DNA of 64,000 nucleotides from Henricia sp. BOLD:AAB3569 (lineage: Eukaryota; Echinodermata; Asteroidea; Spinulosida; Echinasteridae), in NCBI GenBank assembly GCA_037783545.1, contig JBBELK010000001.1, forward strand, positions 558,001 to 622,000, given 5' to 3'. Positions 25,670 to 35,700 of the stretch are shown here, piece after piece. A program made the position numbers and the translations under genes. How positions within the stretch are numbered: position 1 is the stretch's first letter; each line of letters begins with the position of its first letter. The notes below the pieces were generated by a model. The model did no database searches and had not been told where the DNA came from. It was given only the letters and a program-made list of their open reading frames with translations.

Positions 25670-26713
25670 ATGACCGTTATCGCTGAGATGGCGAGCGAGG
25701 CAAAAGCAACCGCTAGCAGGGATGTCTCAGCGTCTGGTACCCGGAAGAACACCGAGGGGACGGCCAAAGAACGGGCCATGTCGGTGCTGGAACAACACGG
25801 CTTCACGACGGGGGAAGGCATCGGTCACGGCTCCTACGCGTCCGTCAAGCTGGCCTACTCCAGCAGACACAAGTGCAAAGTGGCTATCAAGATCGTGTCC
25901 AAGAGAAAAGCACCGGATGACTACCTTAAGAAGTTCCTTCCGCGAGAGATCCAAGTGGTGAAGATCCTGAAACACCCTAACCTGATTTGCTTCTTGCAGT
26001 CCATCGAGACTACGAGTCGAGTTTACTTCATCATGGAGCTGGCAGAGAACGGGGATCTCTTGGACTACATCAAGGGACAAGGAGCCGTGACGGAGACCCA
26101 AGCCGGGATATGGTTCCACCAACTCGTGGACGGGATGGAGTACAGCCATGACCAAGGGGTAGTCCATCGAGACCTCAAGTGCGAGAACATCCTCCTGAAC
26201 AAAAACAATGTGTTGAAGATCACCGATTTCGGGTTCGCCCGGGGCCACATGAAGCCGGTGGACAAGCGGGTGATCCTGAGCGAAACGTACTGTGGTAGCT
26301 ACGCCTACGCACCGCCTGAGATCCTGAGGGGGATCCCCTACGACCCCACGTTGGGAGACATCTGGAGCATGGGCGTGGTGCTCTTCACCATGATGTTCGG
26401 AAGGTTACCCTTCGATGACACCAACCATAAAGTGCTTCTACAACAGGTACAGAAATCGCCGATCTTCCCGTCCAATCGCAACGTAGCCGATGACTGCAAA
26501 GACTTAATCTGTAGGATCCTATCCCCGGCCAAACGGCGCATACACATCAGCGAGATACAGGAAGATAAGTGGTTCCGCAGGGTTGGAAACGTAGCCGCCA
26601 AAGCCAAGAAGGCGTCCACGATGAAAATGAAACCGGCCAGCGAAGCCAAGCTTCTCTCTGCCGGGGAAACTGAAAGAACACCGAGCAAACGGACAACGGA
26701 CAAAAGCGACTGA
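25670..26713 (+). CDS. Testis-specific serine kinase, TSSK4-like, intronless
   Basis: A single open frame encodes a complete Ser/Thr kinase of 347 residues from the ATG at 25670; an ATG at 25688 has a stronger GAGATGG context and would give 341. A TAA at 25658 closes the frame upstream. Numbering from 25670: glycine loop GHGSYASV 52-59, VAIK lysine K74, helix C glutamate E93, HRDLKCEN with D168, DFG D186-G188, activation-loop T206 before CGSYAY, APPE 214-217, and a domain end near residue 301. The tail is rich in Lys, Ser and Thr. DDYLKKFLPREIQ, TSRVY, EILRG.PY and PFDDTN are TSSK hallmarks and look closest to vertebrate TSSK4. All catalytic residues are present. TSSKs phosphorylate sperm proteins late in spermatogenesis; that role here is inference. 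The lack of introns fits this family or retroposition. The coding part is GC-richer than its surroundings. Confidence 0.93.
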   Translation: MTVIAEMASEAKATASRDVSASGTRKNTEGTAKERAMSVLEQHGFTTGEGIGHGSYASVKLAYSSRHKCKVAIKIVSKRKAPDDYLKKFLPREIQVVKILKHPNLICFLQSIETTSRVYFIMELAENGDLLDYIKGQGAVTETQAGIWFHQLVDGMEYSHDQGVVHRDLKCENILLNKNNVLKITDFGFARGHMKPVDKRVILSETYCGSYAYAPPEILRGIPYDPTLGDIWSMGVVLFTMMFGRLPFDDTNHKVLLQQVQKSPIFPSNRNVADDCKDLICRILSPAKRRIHISEIQEDKWFRRVGNVAAKAKKASTMKMKPASEAKLLSAGETERTPSKRTTDKSD

Positions 26714-26970
26714 TCGTTTTCGTTATAGAATTCAAAGAAACTGAAACATGAAACTGATGCTGTAAGGGTTTGGGAACCTCAATCTTGATTGACAGCCTAG
26801 TTCGGATTTATTGTCTGTGTTTGTAAAAAAAAAAAACATTTTTTGTGACAGTCCACCATATTTGGTTTAACTTTGTTGCGATGTTAAAATACGGTCAAAA
26901 CATCGTGTGCAATTTGGTGATTTACAGGCATGCAACTGTGTCATTACAACAACAAAAGAGGAAAATGAAA

Positions 26971-26976
26971 AATAAA
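26971..26976 (+). terminator. Candidate poly(A) signal of the kinase gene
   Basis: AATAAA lies 258 bp after the kinase stop codon, in an A/T-rich 3' flank. It is the nearest canonical signal on the strand. Confidence 0.5.
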
Positions 26977-27304
26977 TTTATCTTTGTACTGTAACAGTAT
27001 TTTTTTAATTTTCAATGGGACAGATAAAGAAACAAAAAAGAGGAAATGAGCTGATCGGCTGAAAAATTGCATGCCTGGATTTATATCTTTATATTTTAAA
27101 TAGGCTAGATTTGGGGTCATTTGACTTTAAACCCAGATGTCTCGCAAATTGTGTATTAGGAAATGGCCACATTCAGTGAACCTTGACGCCACTTTTGAAA
27201 CAAGCATCAGTTTTAAGCTTAAAAGTTTTCTTTCTGAAACTGAAAAACAAAATCTAGATTGACTTGGGCCAAGGCCGACTTTACATACATCAGCCAATTC
27301 GTGG
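26977..27304. other. 3' flank of kinase gene, nothing recognised
   Basis: AT-rich sequence with no open frame or repeat that I can support. Confidence 0.5.
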
Positions 27305-27381
27305 TGTATGGTCACATTCCTATACCTTCGTGGTCACATTCCTACCTTCATGGTCACATTCCTACCTTCATGGTCACATTA
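27305..27381. repeat. 20-bp tandem repeat (TGGTCACATTCCTACCTTCA)
   Basis: Nearly four copies of a 20-bp unit run from TGGTCACATTCCTATACCTT to the last TGGTCACATT. Differences are confined to one or two bases. Confidence 0.88.
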
Positions 27382-28095
27382 ACGCCTTTTTAACAAAAAG
27401 TACATATTTTTTATTTTTTTATGGCGGAGATCGCAGTCAATTGGACACTGTAAAGAAAATATATTGGAGAAGTAAAACTCGCCGTAGCCGCTAGACTGGA
27501 CACCGGGTCTATATACAAACGCCCGTTTTCCACTGAACACATAGTGAAAGTCATAATCTAGGCAAGCTTTGTCTCGCCTGGAGTAAGATGGCGGACGGTC
27601 TAGTTTCTAGTTAGCCGTCACCAAAACGCGCCCCAGGTCAATGATTGTAGCCTTGCTGTTCGCGCGAAGTGTCCCGTGTGTGTAATTATTCCGGAGTGGC
27701 GAGAATAACAAGCACGAAGGCAGCCGTCCTAATTGTCCTGACAACAAGCAGGCTGATCCAATTTTTACTGCGGTCGTGAAGTTTCAGAAGATTGTTATCA
27801 AGTTATCCTTGAGCCAATCGTTCTGCCCACGTATGGCAAGTCTGCAGGGTCTCATCAAGTCAAATAAAATAAATAATTGAACTGGACTGAAAAAAAAACC
27901 CGCCTTGATTGTTCTGACGCTTGTGACGTTAATACGTTTGACCGTGATTTCGGGTTAGATTCAACGGGAATGTGATTTGTGTTGCGACGAGCCCGTTTAG
28001 CCTTTTGCGTGTAACATCTGCTTAATGGCTGGTGCCCCGAATTTACTTTGAAACTGCATGTGCAGTTTAGAAAGTCACATACTATGTTATTATCG
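27382..28095. other. Intergenic, no supported gene
   Basis: AAGATGGCGGAC at about 27586 matches the YY1 consensus AAnATGGCGGC closely and lies in a GC-richer patch (27500-27780). It could be promoter-like, but no exon was found. Confidence 0.4.
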
Positions 28096-28300
28096 CTACG
28101 TGGTGCACGTCATTGCCTAGCAATCGATAGTCTAGTTCTTATCTAGGTGAACACGGTATCGACTATGTACTTCAGACCTGCCGCGTGCACCACATAGCAA
28201 CACAATTTTAGTCTGGTCAAGTAGATACCAAGTGTGCGTATGAAAGGAAGTAGGTCGGTACACCAGACGTCATTACGTCAAACACGCAAAAGCTAAATCA
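28096..28300. repeat. Inverted repeat plus first copy of a dispersed repeat
   Basis: GCTACGTGGTGCACG (28096) pairs with CGTGCACCACATAGC (28182-28196). Directly after it, TTTAGTCTGGTCAAGTAGAT begins a segment of about 90 bp that recurs at 29059-29150 in the same orientation with scattered differences. Confidence 0.65.
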
Positions 28301-28376
28301 TTGGCTGCGGCTCAAAATTACACTTGAGTCAATAGTTAGGTAGCCGCGGAAAGCGATGCAGCCAATGATGTTTTTC

Positions 28377-28453
28377 CAAATCTAGACTTGGGTTCAGGCT
28401 CAGGCTCCATGTGGCCCACATGGAGCCGGAGCCTGAGCCCAAGTCGAGATTTT
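28377..28453. repeat. Long palindrome
   Basis: CTTGGGTTCAGGCTCAGGCT and CCATGTG on the left pair with CACATGGAGCCGGAGCCTG and AGCCCAAG on the right around a 3-bp centre. The arms are about 35 bp, extended outward by AAATCTAGA/TCGAGATTT. Confidence 0.9.
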
Positions 28454-28468
28454 GAAAAAGGCCAATAA

Positions 28469-28559
28469 ATGGACCTGAAACACAATCTATACAAGACGAT
28501 GTATGGCTATAGGAAAGCACGTATGCAAAGTAACCATGACGTCATGGTTTCAGGTCCAT
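28469..28559. repeat. Inverted repeat ATGGACCTGAAAC
   Basis: ATGGACCTGAAAC (28469-28481) and GTTTCAGGTCCAT (28547-28559) are perfect 13-bp inverse copies separated by 65 bp. A GACGTCA site lies just inside the right arm. Confidence 0.75.
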
Positions 28560-28588
28560 TCGGACACGACAGACCGACCACGTTGGGT

Positions 28589-28635
28589 CATAGGCCCATG
28601 GAGGAGGTAGAAAAGACCTCCATGGTAGGCCTATG
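28589..28635. repeat. Inverted repeat CATAGGCCCATGGAGG
   Basis: CATAGGCCCATGGAGG pairs with CCTCCATGGTAGGCCTATG around AGGTAGAAAAGA, with one bulge. It is the third palindrome within 260 bp. Confidence 0.75.
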
Positions 28636-29058
28636 TGCAGGACCACACAATGTTTCAAACGGACATAATGGTCCCAAATCAAATATATGGTCTATAAGCA
28701 AATTTAAGCAAGACATTATACATTTGTTACGGGCATAATACTTGTGTGATCTGGCCAACTTTTAATTTATTAAAAAGACCGGTGCTTTCTCAGACTACCG
28801 GCAATATTAGCGCGCTATTTGATCGCCCTCATCGTTTTAATGTGGTCAGTTTTTGCCTTTAACTCGGCATGTTAAAAGGACAGATTACATGATTGAAATA
28901 CTTTTTAAAACAGAAACAGCATTACATAACTGAAGAATAATGTTGACAAACTGCCTTGTAGAAATTTCAGCCACATAGATGCAGTAATACTTCAGAAAAC
29001 CTGAAAAGTCCATGCATGATTTTGTGTCAAGTATTGTAAAAAGTTGTTTGCAGACAAA

Positions 29059-29150
29059 TTTAGTCTGGTCAAGTGGATACTAAGAGTGCATATGAAAGGC
29101 AGTACGTCAGAACACCAGACGCTATTCATGCGAAACATCCAAAAGGCCAA
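29059..29150. repeat. Second copy of the 28.2-kb dispersed repeat
   Basis: TTTAGTCTGGTCAAGTGGAT, GTGCATATGAAAGGCAGTA and ACACCAGACG match the copy at 28206-28300. Confidence 0.65.
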
Positions 29151-30201
29151 TTGCCAGTTAGTGATATGAAGTCGATAATTTATTCACCTGGGTTGCATTC
29201 CACTTACTCGAACATTTCACTGCTCAAAATATAAAGTTCTAAAGCTATGAGACAGAATTGTACTTAACTTAATAAAAGTTCCCACATTTTAGGACACAGC
29301 ATGTGGTTATTAAACATACACTTGATTGCTTTTATCAATTAAATTTTACTTAATTACAAAATCTGAAAAAAAGGCTCGATTGTAAAAGAAGATATACTAA
29401 ATAGATTTGTAATACAAGCTAAATATTTACACTAGGGATGGAACGTTTAACAGAGAGAACAATTATGAAATTGCTCATGGTAGCTACAGACCTTTGTAGA
29501 TAATCCAAAAATAATTTGAAAAACCGGTTTAGCCAAACGTTTAAACGAAACCCAATTTTAAAGAATTTACTATGGTTTTTAGAGGGTTATTTGTAATGAT
29601 TTCATGAAACTGAAAAAAAATTGTATGGGGTCGTAGTAAAATTTTGAGGGTTCAATGATTATTTTGGGGGCCTAGGGGTATTGTGTGCATTGCAAATGTA
29701 TAGACACCAGCAAATATTTTTAGTGTCTGCCTAACTGTTAACGGGTTAACAGACACTTGAAAGAATTGCAAACCGGTTTCTGAATTTAACCATAAATTCC
29801 CTACCCCTAATTTACACACTGTCTGAGAAAGCATGTAGGGTGTCTATATTTATATTCATTGCAATCTTAAAGGTCATTTTATCATTTCCAAATAATAAAT
29901 TTTAAAATTCCTCAAACAACATAACCTGTCTAAAAGAATGTTTGCTACTAGCCTGCAGACATTTTAAACCCACATATACAGCAATGTTAAATGTATCAAG
30001 AATTCTGTAGTAAGTCAATGCTAAGAAATGAGTGTGCACACTCACTTTAAAAAAAATTACTTTCAGATGTTAATTTGCTATACATTTATACAAGAATAAT
30101 AAGGTATTCAATACACTTAGCTTGAGGGTTTTTCTTGTCAATTCATGGAGTAAATTTTTAAGTCATTTCAATTTTCAACAGAAAGGTAATGTAAAGAACC
30201 T
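29151..30201. other. AT-rich intergenic DNA
   Basis: No supported gene, tandem repeat or inverted repeat. Confidence 0.55.
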
Positions 30202-30440
30202 GGGGCCATTTCATGGCGCTGCTAAGCACACAAAATTGCTTAGCACGGGATTTCTTTGCTTTATATTGCAAAAATGGATTGTCAGCCAAAAACGTAAGTG
30301 ATGTGTATTTAAAGGTATTCTCCTACTCTTGCGAAGAACACAAGTAGGCGTATAATTTTGGCTCATAATCCATTTTATAAAGCAAACAAATTCTGTGCTA
30401 AGCAAATTTTTGTGCTTAGCAGTGCCATGAAATTTGCCCC
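30202..30440. mobile_element. Foldback MITE, family 3 copy b
   Basis: GGGGCCATTTCATGGCGCTG at the left and GTGCCATGAAATTTGCCCC at the right are inverse ends. AAGCACACAAAATTGCTTAG on the left and GCTAAGCAAATTTTTGTGCT on the right pair as well. Same family as 25147-25345. Confidence 0.88.
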
Positions 30441-30453
30441 TGTTCACGCATTG

Positions 30454-30646
30454 TGAACAGTTCAATCGTGTCCCCTGAATCAGTTCTATAGAATGCAAAC
30501 TGCTGACTGGAAAGTTGCCAGACTACTTATGCGTTCCAAGCCTCGTCTTCAGATCGAGGTTTGGAATGCATACGTAACTGGTACCTTTCCAATTAACATA
30601 TTGCATTCTATAGAACTGATTCTGGGACAGTTGAACCGTTCAAATG
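30454..30646. mobile_element. Foldback element, about 190 bp
   Basis: CAGTTCTATAGAATGCAA (left) and TTGCATTCTATAGAACTG (right) are perfect inverse copies. The arms extend outward through TGTCCC/GGGACA and GTTCAA/TTGAAC. A second stem in the centre pairs ATGCGTTCCAAGCCTCG with CGAGGTTTGGAATGCAT. Confidence 0.85.
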
Positions 30647-30955
30647 TGTGAATAGGGTATATTGGTGTCATGTTTGTTTTCTACAGAAAAGTAACAAAAA
30701 TCTAGTTTCTCAGAGCCAATAAAGGCATATCCCAACATACCTCCACCCTTGATGCCACTAAGTAAAGACAGTTTTGTTAATTTATCAAATCGTCTGCATT
30801 TTTCTACTGGGTAGGGCTTGCCCAGTGTTGTGGTTTTGGTTAAAATACTTATATATAATATTGGATCTCTTTGAGAGTGATTTGAGAATATACCGCATGA
30901 AAATTAATACCTCCTAAGGCAACTTCGGTATTTTCATGACCAGTGTAATATATAC

Positions 30956-31092
30956 CCTTTGCGCCGACGGCCATGACAGGGGGCAGTTACATTGTCACCG
31001 TGCATCATGCATAAGTAGGCACTTTGTGATTCTATTGTTACATTTAAATATGAAAACCTGCTCCCTGTCATGGCCGCCGGTTCAAAGGCTCT
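30956..31092. mobile_element. Foldback MITE, family 1 copy b
   Basis: CTTTGCGCCGACGGCCATGA and GTCATGGCCGCCGGTTCAAA form the inverted ends. The inside (TTACATTGTCACCGTGCATC, TAAGTAGGCACTTTGTG) is the reverse complement of the copy at 16676-16825. Confidence 0.8.
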
Positions 31093-31270
31093 ATTCTCAT
31101 ATCACCTGACAAAACACCCAATATCGTTACACCCCAACTATGCCAACAGTCCCAGCTTATTTGAAGTCAGGACTACCCCAGCAATAGTTGGGCCAGCTCT
31201 AACTCATTTTTGGCAAAACCTCAACAATAAATTGGTACTGTATTGGTGTAGTTGGGGCGTAACATTATTA

Positions 31271-31832
31271 TATACTGAAACGCAAAAGAAACTTACCACC
31301 TTTTAAATAGCAACAATAACACTGCGTGTAGTAATGTGTGAACTTATTTGTGGACAATAGTGTCCTCACTGTCAGACCAAACAGTGTCTGGTCACTTGAA
31401 CCTTCAATGGTCACTTCATGGCACAGCTGTTGAACAGCTGTTTTGACTGTCAGTGATTAGCCAAGGGGTATGGAATGATTGTAATGAGCTGCATGTGATG
31501 TCTTCATGTTGGCTTTAAAAAGGCCAGTGCAAAATTGGTATTTCAAGCAACATATGCCACGAATCCATCCAAAGACTGGTAGGCAGTATGCGCCGCCTGT
31601 ATCCAAATCAATGGTGGTCACACACGCTATTGAAAGGGGACTGACATTGCACCCTCTTCTGTTCTTTACTGTCGAACAAACTGATGAGATGGTGTATCTT
31701 GGTCAAAAACTTGACATGTCATCAATAAAATGCCAATGTTTCAAGTAGCAATTGTTGGTTTGTTTTATTTTGAACTGTTATAAATTCATTACATTTTAAA
31801 CAAGTGGTAAGTTTATTTTGCGTTTCAGTGTA
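31271..31832. mobile_element. Non-autonomous Tc1/mariner-like TIR element, 562 bp
   Basis: The left end TATACTGAAACGCAAAAGAA then ACTTACCAC, and the right end GTGGTAAGTTTATTTTGCGT then TTCAGTGTA, are inverse copies of about 33 bp. Ends of the form TA-CACTGAAACGC fit TA target use and CAnTG termini of the Tc1/mariner superfamily. The 80-codon frame at 31506-31748 has no transposase motif, so the copy cannot be autonomous. Confidence 0.75.
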
Positions 31833-31948
31833 TGAAATAAATTGGTTGATCAGTGCCTAGTTATTTACAAATTCACTGTACTGAACAAACCTTTGTTCTG
31901 ATTAAGAATTGATATTCTAAGAAAATTGTTTACTTTTTTGGGAGAGTA

Positions 31949-32071
31949 TAGACCATATCGAATAGCTGCCATCTTGTAGGGGCAACATGAAAACACAGAA
32001 TGTGAAACCATGCATGTCCTCAAGGAACAAAGAAACTGCCCCACAAGATGGCAGCTATTTAATACGGTCTT
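31949..32071. mobile_element. Foldback MITE with CAAGATGGCAGC arms
   Basis: AGACCATATCGAATAGCTGC then CATCTTGTAGGGGCA pairs with TGCCCCACAAGATGGCAGCT then ATTTAATACGGTCT. The arms are about 36 bp. A half copy of the same arm occurs at 32512-32545. CAAGATGGC is close to the YY1 site. Confidence 0.8.
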
Positions 32072-32337
32072 TATTTCTTCCCCTCCCTCAATTCCCCCTT
32101 AAACCATTTCCCATGAATGTGTCATAGAATAAAGAAACTGCCCTACAAGTATGGCCAATGATGTTCTGCAATTGGGGGAAACAGACGAAATTCACGGCAT
32201 CTGACCCTTGAAACGGAATGAGTTATTTTGTTAATTGTTTTTCACAAAAACATTGTTTACTTCTTTCTTTTCAGAAAAGGATATTATCAAAATAAAGATG
32301 ATAAAATAGCCTTGTATTGTTATTTATACAAGTTGGT

Positions 32338-32343
32338 TTTTAT
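32338..32343 (-). terminator. Candidate poly(A) signal of CHMP1
   Basis: On the minus strand this reads AATAAA, 235 bp after the CHMP1 stop codon. No nearer canonical signal was seen. Confidence 0.45.
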
Positions 32344-32577
32344 TTCCAAAAATTAAAATACAAAATCGTTTCAGCGAGCACGCACGCCGCTTCAGTAAAC
32401 ATTGTACACAACACGATCACATGGCAGAGCTCAATTAAAAAACACCTGAAATTTTGTATATTTTAAACAGAATTTTCCTATTTCTGAAACGGAAAATCAT
32501 TGGCCCTGTACAAAATGGCAGCTATTTGATACAGTCCGTGTTCCCCCTCCCCAATTTCCCCCTCAAACCGTTTTCTC

Positions 32578-32799
32578 TCACTCCCTAAGAGTTCTTAACC
32601 TCTGGTCCAGCCTGTCCTCATCCCTGACACTTCTCGAAGAGGAGGAAGCGACAGACAGCGATCCGGTGGCGATGGGGGCATCACTGACCTCCGAGATTAT
32701 GTCCAGACCATTCTCTTCAGCCACCTGGTGGATGAGTTGGTCAACTTGTTCTACAGGGGTGGTCAGTGTGGTGGCCTGGCCCATGGATCCCTCCATCAC
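32578..32799 (-). CDS. CHMP1: CHMP1 coding exon 7 (terminal)
   Basis: 73 codons plus TGA, from [15 protein letters not shown] to the MIT-interacting motif. Acceptor TATTTGCAG. Confidence 0.95.
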   Translation of the reverse strand: MMEGSMGQATTLTTPVEQVDQLIHQVAEENGLDIISEVSDAPIATGSLSVASSSSRSVRDEDRLDQRLRTLRE

Positions 32800-35700
32800 C
32801 TGCAAATATAACAGCAAATATACAGGGTGTAACAAAAAACCGAAATCTGTTTCTCTGGATCCTGATAGGAAATCTTCTTATGACGCGAGAGTCTTTTTTA
32901 TCAAAATCAGGCTGAAATGGAGTAAGGCCAGTGACTACATATTGACTTATCCTAAACTGGGCGGCCAGTTCTTGTATAAAAATAATCAGATCTGGTTCAT
33001 AGACTAAGGTGTGACTTATGCTGCACAAACAGTGACGTAACTCCCGATTGTCTCGATTGATTGATTTTGATGAAATAAAGACTATGACTCCGTTCTCATT
33101 AGAGAAATCGCTTCGTTTGACGAAGATTAGTTAATCATCGTTAGTTAATGAAGCGTGCGTTCACATATCACTTAACGAAGATCGAATGAAGAGCTGTACC
33201 GTACACATTATAACGAAGATCGAATGAAGCTGTGGGAGCTAGGTCGTAGACGCGCTGTGTGGTTTTCCAGTGGCGCGTCAAAAACAACGCTTGCTGGGCG
33301 CTTGACACACAATGCGCTTGTGCAACCAGGCCTGCCAAATTCTTTCGTCAAACGAAGGGAGCGTTCTCATTACAAATTTGCTTCATCGAATGAAGCGATG
33401 TCTTCGTCGAATAAAGCTATTTGCTTCATCGAATGAAGAGATTCTAATCATTGTCGAATGAAGAGGCGTGCGTTCACATCAGGAAAACTCTTCGTCGAAC
33501 GAAGCGATTTCTCTAGTGAGAACGGAGTCTATGTTTCATGTAAGAAGATTCCCTTTTAGGATCTAGGGAAACCTTGATTCTTAGGTTTGGCTCAGCAATG
33601 ATGCATAAATATTGACTGTTCATGGGGGTGATGGTGCAAACTATTGTCCCAAGGTGATCTTGAGATGGTAGGCCTGTCATTTCAGGCAATAGCAGGCCTA
33701 CCATCAGGTAGCCTATGATCTCTGGTCTGCTTGCTTTTGGCCTAGAAAAGACATTTCAGTGGTGAAAAATACTCTGGTGTTCAAAATCATTTTAAGTGGT
33801 TGAAATGATTGAATTCACATTCTCAAATGTATTTCACAGAGTTGTAATGAGTCTCCCTCTGTTCGAGAGTCAAGTCAGGTGAAATGGCCATCAAGTCCCA
33901 AGTCAAGTCAAGTCATGTCAGCCATGTTGGTCAAGTCGGTTCAAGTCAAGTAGTCACAACAATAAATTTATTCAAGCTAGGGCCTAATAATTTCAAAATG
34001 AGTCTAAACACTGAAACTTGCATTTATGTAGGATATTTTTTTCGTTCTGACCAAGAATGCTCCATAATAAAACAAAGCTTAGTCTTAAGTTTCTGTAGTG
34101 CTGAAATACAATTCGGTCTTCAAAATTACAAAAAATTGCATAAAAGTTCAAGTCGAGTCAAGTCATTTGAGGTTCGATTGTCAAGCCAAGTCAATCCCGA
34201 GTCTCGGTCATTAGCTTTTTAAAAATGGGTTAGCAGTAAAAATCTTATGTGATGCTAAAAAGACAAGTTGACATACAATTTTGACTGTTGACCCATTTTT
34301 ATAAAGCAAACAAATTCTGGATTAAGCAACATTTTCTGCTAAACAGCTTTATGAAATTGGCCCAAGGCCTTAAACCGCAGGTGCAACGTGTTATACTTTA
34401 GTCCATCCACCACTATGCCCCAGGAGGAGAGTGCGTAAATACTTGCCTGAGTGTGTACATCCAGGTCCTCAAACTGCTTCTCAAATTTGTCCATCACTCC
34501 AGCGATCTGTTGGCACAAGCAAAATGCAGTCAATTTTGTTTTTACATCTTGGCCCAATGTTATGGTGCTGCTTTGTAAAAGTAGATTATAAGATTGGAAA
34601 ACTGTTACTGAAACTGAAACGTTCTTATCTCCATGTGTGATTGAGAATGCATGTGATAAAAACCAACATAATGTATGCATCTGCCCAGAACCTCATCTAT
34701 GCTTCGAGAAAGCAAAAAATTAAATTTGCGCGAATGTCAAAAAACCAAAATAAACAATGCGCAAACACAGAAGTTCAGAATCTTTAAATTTTTTAGATAA
34801 TGGCACTGCTACATCTTGCACTTTGGCAAGCTAGCTAAAATAAATGCGTCTTTTTGCTTGGATGCATTCAAAACTGCCTTAACACGCAGGGGTTTCCAAT
34901 TGAAAATGAAGGATCAATTTTTGTGTTGCATTGATTTTGAATATTTTGAATATTTGAACTGTGAAACTGGATTGTTAATCAAAATCGAACATTCAAAAAT
35001 TCGGATTCAAGTCCAAACTTACTTTTTGGAGGTCCATAGATTTCAACACCGTGTCCATGCCTTTTACCACTGAACCCATGCTCTTTGTAAGCTGAAGCGT
35101 GGAAAAAAAGCCAATTAATTATAAAACAATTATTATCCAAAAAAGGTCATTTTAAAATAAAACTGACTAAAATAAAACATAACTACCAAAATGACAGGGA
35201 GCAATTCTGGGGGAGTGAGGGGGCAGGGTGGGGCACAGGGGAGATTTAATTGGAGGCATTGACCCAAATGGCAATTTCAAATTGGCATCTGTGTCACACT
35301 TTTTAGTGAAATTGCCCTAGTGGCATTAAACACTTTTGGATAGCGTCCTCTACTGTACATTGAGTTCAATTTCACTGTGATTTTAAGGCAGTATTTTCTC
35401 AACAGCCAGAGCGTTACTAAGTTCTACCATTTTGAGAAAATGATGCAACCCACACACTCGTATGCACTTTCGAGTTCGTCAACCCAAGAATGCCATTCTC
35501 GAGTCACTCAGGTACAGGGTTTCGAATATGCCCTATGAGTTTCAGATGAGAGTGTTGGTCTCCAAAACTCTAAAGTGCATCTTTTTCAGGAAATTATAGA
35601 CAAAGGAGACAATTTAAAGGAAAACTTGTTTAAAAACTCGTCCTATTCTACTATTACCCAATCTCGGACAAAATAGGCCTATTATTTTTAATTTATTTCC

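Noticed and set aside
25727..26248. 173-codon minus-strand frame within the kinase
   Set aside because: It is antisense to a clear kinase domain and has no domain of its own.
31506..31748. 80-codon frame inside the 31.27-31.83 kb element as a transposase
   Set aside because: It is too short and lacks DDE-type or DNA-binding motifs.
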